Source: Aptenodytes patagonicus
Lineage: Eukaryota > Chordata > Aves > Sphenisciformes > Spheniscidae
Assembly: GCF_965638725.1 (NCBI RefSeq)
Contig: NC_134975.1
Span: 1,686,179-1,750,178 of the forward strand
Length of the DNA stretch: 64,000 nt
Direction: 5' to 3'
This document shows positions 59,850 to 64,000 of this stretch, one piece after another. The stretch's first letter is position 1. Each line of letters starts with the position of its first letter. The notes under the pieces were generated by a model, which worked only from the letters and a program-made list of their open reading frames with translations, was not told the origin of the DNA and did not search any database. The position numbers and the translations under genes are program-made.

Positions 59850-60150
59850 GCAGCGGCTCGCAGATGAGCCGGGGGCGGACGGCACATGGAGCAGCCTTCG
59901 CACACGCCGTGCCAGCCTGGCTCCCGCCGTGCGGGGGGGAAGGGAGAGCCGGGCTCCCGCTGGCCCCTCGTCCCCTGCCCTCCGCCGCTGTGGGGACGGC
60001 TCGGTGAAACCCCGAGGGGCGGCTGGATGTGACCGACCACGGTCGAGGGGGACCCGCACCCTTCTGCGGGATGAAGTCGCAGGCGCGTGGCGATGAGCGC
60101 CGTAATGATGACGGAAAGTCTCGCTTTAGCTTCGAGGGGGTGGTGGGAGG
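59850..60150. promoter_or_regulatory. CpG-rich patch, possible promoter
   Basis: Dense CpG without repeats runs over 300 bp and includes CGCCGTAATGATGACGGAAA with a CRE/ATF-like TGACG. It may be a promoter of an unseen transcript or upstream regulatory DNA. No exon could be attached. Confidence 0.25.
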
Positions 60151-62561
60151 TTGTGCCATGGCAGGCAGGGCCGGCGCAGGACCGCGAGTCACGGTGCTGC
60201 CGGCGTGCCGGTGCTCAGCCCAGTGCCAAGGCGGGCGCCCATCCCCGCTGATTCACCCCATCTGCCCCAGACGGGGGCTGGCACCGGCGTGAGTGCGGAG
60301 CGGGGCAGGGATCGCCCTGCCTGTGGCTAAGAGAGCCTGGGGTGAGTTTGGAACGTTCATTAACGTACCTCTACGATCAGTCCCAGCTCCGGATGAATTT
60401 GCTTTCCCACAGCAGCAGTGCCAGAGCCGCAGCCCGGCCTGGGGCTCCCACCCATCCCTGCCCTTTGAGTCACCGGGGATTAGGACTTAGTAACTTTTAG
60501 AAGTTTTTAAGCAAGTATTTATCCCCCCCAGTAATGATTATTGTTAAAAATGTGGAGCTGCCCCATTTGGAAGATGAAAGTTCAGGGACCGAAGCAGCCA
60601 GCACCAGCCCTCGCCGGAGAGCCTGCGTGCTCAGCTTCCCAAGGAAACTCCTGCCTGCAGTCGTAAAAGTGGGGTGCCAGTGCCCGCCGTGTGCCTGCGC
60701 CTGTGGAAGGCAGCGGGGACACAGGAGCCATCCAGGAATAACCCTGGGAGTGGCCGATGGCCAGTCAGATCACCGAGACCTGCGCGCCGGAGCAAAGATG
60801 GTCACGGTGATAAGGCGTCTGCAGGCACTGGCTTCCTCCTGGGCGGCTCCTATCTGATGGAAACTGCCCGTTTCCCCTGCGCCGGCTCTGCAAACCTCCC
60901 AGCCCTGGCGCGGGCAAGGTCACGCGTGAAGGTCCCTTGTGTTTTATCCTGGTTTTGTGCTTTTGTTTGTTTAAACTTCCTAGATCATGGGCGATAACGG
61001 GGGAGAGGCGGCCGGCAAGACCTCAAAGCTTCGCAGCCGCGCTCCGCTCCCCTGGCACGGGGAGGCTCTGGGTGCCAGTTGGGTTCATGATGCAATTGGG
61101 GTTGGTGATGCAATGGGGGGGCGGCGAGGTAAATCAGGCCAGGCCCCATAACTTCGTTAGGAAAGAGGCTGCAATGCCAGCCCGCACGCTGCCTGCTGGC
61201 AGCTGCCTCCGCCTGCCCGCGGGAGCGGGTCACCGTGCCGGGGGCAGCAGACGGGTGAAAGGCAGGGATGGGGCTTGGAGGGAGAGGAGGGGGACGGGAG
61301 GAGCGCGAAGCTGCTGAGAGTGGGGTGGCTGAAAGAAAACGACCCCGAAGCGGCAAAAGGGGAAGCGGCGCTTCCGCTGCCCACAGCCCCGGCGGCCCCA
61401 CGTGTCCTGGGGGAGCGGGAAGCGCCCAGCCTCCCCCCGTGGGAACAGCCCCGCTGCCCGTGTCCCAGCGCCTGCTGGCGCGGCATCTCAAGGGCCGCAG
61501 TGGGGGACGGCGGGGATGTGCCGGCAGGATGCACCGAGCAAACCCCCTTGGCCCACCCCAGCTCTGCTCCATGCCCGCAGTCGGGGCAGAGCATCCCTGA
61601 TGGGGTGACCGTTCGACAGCACCCCCCAACGCCGTGTTACACCCTGGGGGAGAAAACCTCCCCTGCCCTCCAGCGCAGCACCCCAAAAGTGTTGTGGCCA
61701 GCACCAAATAACCAGGGAGACCCTTGGCCCTGCCGTGGTGCTCCCATCCCCATGAGGGTTGGATGCTGGAGCGGGAGGGATGGCCGAGCACATCAAGGTC
61801 ATTCCCGCAGCATCTCTCCAGACCATTCCCACCCCCGGCACCATCAAAGCAACCGGCTGCTGTTCTGCCAAAGGCCTTTAGACGCTCGAGGAAGGAGACA
61901 TGATGGATGTCCCCCCGCCAGCTGCAGCCCAAGGGCTTGGGTTTGCCTTGAAAGCCGGGAAACCGGCGAGGGAAAGAACCCGGCGAAGGACAGGGGCGGG
62001 AGGAACAGGCTGAGGGAGAGCAACCAGGATGGAGCTGGGGCCCGGTGTGCGGGAGGAAGGGAGGCTGGCCGTGGATGTGTGCTCAGCAATAGGAAATGCT
62101 TTATTAGCTGGGAGTGGTGGAGAGAAGCCAGGCAGGAAGAGGCAGTAATAAGAAACATTTTTTTGACTTCTCCCACATCCAGACCACAGAGCGCTTGCCA
62201 AGCGGCTGCGTTCGGACAACGGGGCCGCCGAGCCGAGCCCCCAGGGCCAGGACGGGGACGGAGACGTTCCCCCGCCGGGACAGGCGACGCTGAGGCTGCG
62301 GGAGCCCCCGCGGTGCCAGGACGGGCAACGGGAGGGGAGCAGACCCATGAAGCTCCTCCAAGCCGGGGTGCACGGCACGGAGCAGAGCTGCCCCGGCTGA
62401 GCCACACGCGCCGCCTCTGAGCTCGGGACCGCGGCAGGGAGAGTCTCGCCAGGGCCGGGCAGTGCCGCAGGCACCCGCGGGACGCGAATGCTGTAGGTGA
62501 GTGGGGAAGCGCCGCGCGCTCACGGGGTCTGGGGCTGCACCGAGCTCAGCGCTTCCCTCCT

Positions 62562-62728
62562 GGTTTACCCCAGTGAAGCTGAAATCAGGATTGGGCCCCA
62601 TTTCCTTCGCATTCGGTGGGACGCCGGGGTTGATGTCAGTGTAGCAGAGGCTGGAATCGGGGCTCTGGCAGAGCCGGGGGCATAAATCTGGATTTACACC
62701 AGTGCAGTAGTAGCAGGATCAGTCCCCA
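62562..62728. repeat. Three-unit degenerate tandem repeat of about 64 bp
   Basis: Three related segments begin near 62562, 62629 and 62690. Each has a TTTAC.CCAGTG-like start and an ATCAGG/GGAATCGGG-like end followed by CCCC or GGCTC. The most complete is ATTTACACCAGTGCAG. The spacer (CCTTCGCATTCGGTGGGACG) resembles the ATTGACTTCAGTGGAG phrase that I recall from a tandem element common in crocodilian and turtle genomes. Confidence 0.5.
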
Positions 62729-64000
62729 GGTCCTTGCTAAAGAGTTGAAATAATACGCGGCTGCTACCGAAAGCCTGGAGCTGACATGGGAAATGGGGAA
62801 TTTGGGTGTATTTTGAAAAGGCACGGGGAAAAATGAGGGAAAGTTGACAGCTCCGCTAGCCGGGGGCTGGAGTGAGGGCGGCAGGGCACCGATGGCAGCG
62901 GTGCCATAGGACGCGCTGCCTCGACGCACCCCTTCTGCAAAGCCAAACCCTGGGTCCCTGTGAGGAGGGGTGGGCGAGGAAGAGCCAAACGGCTGCTACA
63001 GAGGCTCCGTTTTGAGAACAAAGTGCCTAAAAGCGAAGGTGGTGTGAGCCATGCCGTGGGACCTCTGCCCTGCTGCCAGCGTTCAAACCCTGCCGCAAGG
63101 TCGGGGCAGGAACGCTCCCCTCCTCCCGGCTCTGCATGAGGAGCCGCGTGCGATGCCGGCCCCACGAAGCGATGAACGTGAGCCGGGTTTGCTGCTCTCT
63201 TTGCATCTCTCGTTTATGGCACAGCGGTGCCTGTCGGTGCGAGAGGGGCCGGGGCGGCACAGCCCACCCGTGGAGGTCCCTGAGCTGGGAGTTGCATCCA
63301 TCCCTCCCGCACCGACTGCACCGGAGGGTCCAGAGGATGCAAACAGCTTTGCTGCATGCGTGACCAACCTGCAGCTATGGGGAGGAGGGAGGAAAACCTC
63401 CATCCATTGCCTGAAACCAGGCTGAAGCCTTGGGAGTCCGCGGCAAAGCTCTTGCCACCTCTGACGCGGTGTCCATCCAGCTCTTCACACCTACAGCCGG
63501 TGCTTTCAGCAGCTGGCACATGACTGGTTCACCCTGCTTCGCCCCAGCCAGCACCAGCACTGGTGCCAGCACTGCCCGGCCAGACGGTGCAAGGGTCTCC
63601 ACAGTGTCTGGCTCCCTGTGAGAAGGCGACACAGGGGAACTGAGTCACGAGCCGCATCCTGCGGCGAACCCCCCCCGGGAGCAGCAGAAACCGCAGGGGA
63701 GGGCGGAAGCGCCGGGATTGCAAAGCTCCGCCGAGCCGCCCGGTAAGAGCAAGGGATCCTCCAGCTGTCCCGCGTGTCCCGGCAGATCACAGCCAGCCAC
63801 CCCCGTCCCCAGGCTCGCACCACCTCCCGCTCCGTCTCCCCCCAACAGCCCCTTTGCTTTTCTCTCTGCGGGGTCGTGGGGAAATTCCCCTTCCCCAGGG
63901 CTGCTCCGGAGCCCCCTGGCCAGCCAGCGCCACGGCACGGCTGCCTATTGCTCCCAGCTGCTTCTGCCAGCACCTGCACCCCCTCCGAGAGGTTTTAACT

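Larger units (their letters stand above)
59116..64000. other. Intergenic region right of ANKRD33
   Basis: I found no supportable gene. In human the next gene is ACVRL1, but no signal-peptide or receptor exon is recognisable here, so it probably starts further right. A CpG-rich patch covers about 59850-60150 and another about 61000-61500. A minus-strand AATAAA at 62100-62105 has no clear gene before it. Long GC-rich frames (for example 61275-62420 plus, 60985-61932 minus) overlap each other and lack domains. Confidence 0.55.

Noticed and set aside
1-64000. tRNA genes, rRNA genes, integrated viral or LINE coding sequence
   Set aside because: I saw no tRNA-like T-loop with paired arms, no rRNA motifs and no reverse transcriptase, integrase or capsid-like frames on either strand. 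A dedicated search would be more sensitive.

Overview
The window looks like nuclear DNA of a sauropsid vertebrate, most probably a GC-rich bird microchromosome; a crocodilian or turtle cannot be excluded. The protein-coding genes are vertebrate-specific. One has canonical GT-AG introns, and the genes lie in long non-coding stretches with CpG-rich promoters, poly(A) signals, microsatellites, long G/C homopolymers and worn MIR/CORE-SINE remnants. No bacterial operon, phage, CRISPR or integrated virus is visible.

Gene order matches human 12q13.13 as I remember it: SCN8A (+), FIGNL2 (-), ANKRD33 (+). Positions 1 to about 4400 are AT-rich and end in a poly(A) signal. They fit the long 3' UTR of SCN8A, whose coding exons would lie to the left. 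A short intronless gene follows on the minus strand (6475-7158). It encodes a signal peptide, a death-like domain and one C-terminal membrane helix, and is probably TMDD1. FIGNL2 covers 11960 to about 31000 or more on the minus strand: a 2.2 kb 3' UTR with two let-7 8-mer sites, one large coding exon (14188-16389, 733 aa, fidgetin-type AAA protein), an inferred 14.6 kb intron rich in AT-rich blocks, and a first exon in a CpG island at 30.5-31.5 kb.

Positions 31.5-55.9 kb hold no gene I can support. They contain minisatellites, SINE remnants, AT-rich blocks that look like conserved regulatory DNA, and clusters of nuclear-receptor and homeodomain-type motifs. ANKRD33, a photoreceptor ankyrin-repeat protein, occupies 55900-58417 (+) in four coding exons that can be joined exactly to give 445 aa, with a poly(A) signal at 58876. 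The last 5 kb contains no recognised gene. It has a CpG-rich patch near 60 kb and a three-unit degenerate tandem repeat at 62.6 kb.

The genes do not form a functional pathway: a neuronal sodium channel tail, a membrane death-domain protein, a microtubule-severing-type ATPase and a photoreceptor transcriptional regulator. The window is most useful for the non-coding layer around FIGNL2 and for sequence oddities: a non-canonical Walker B, an overlapping upstream ORF, a stop-free in-frame intron in ANKRD33, and a GGGGCC-type hexanucleotide repeat in the FIGNL2 CpG island.
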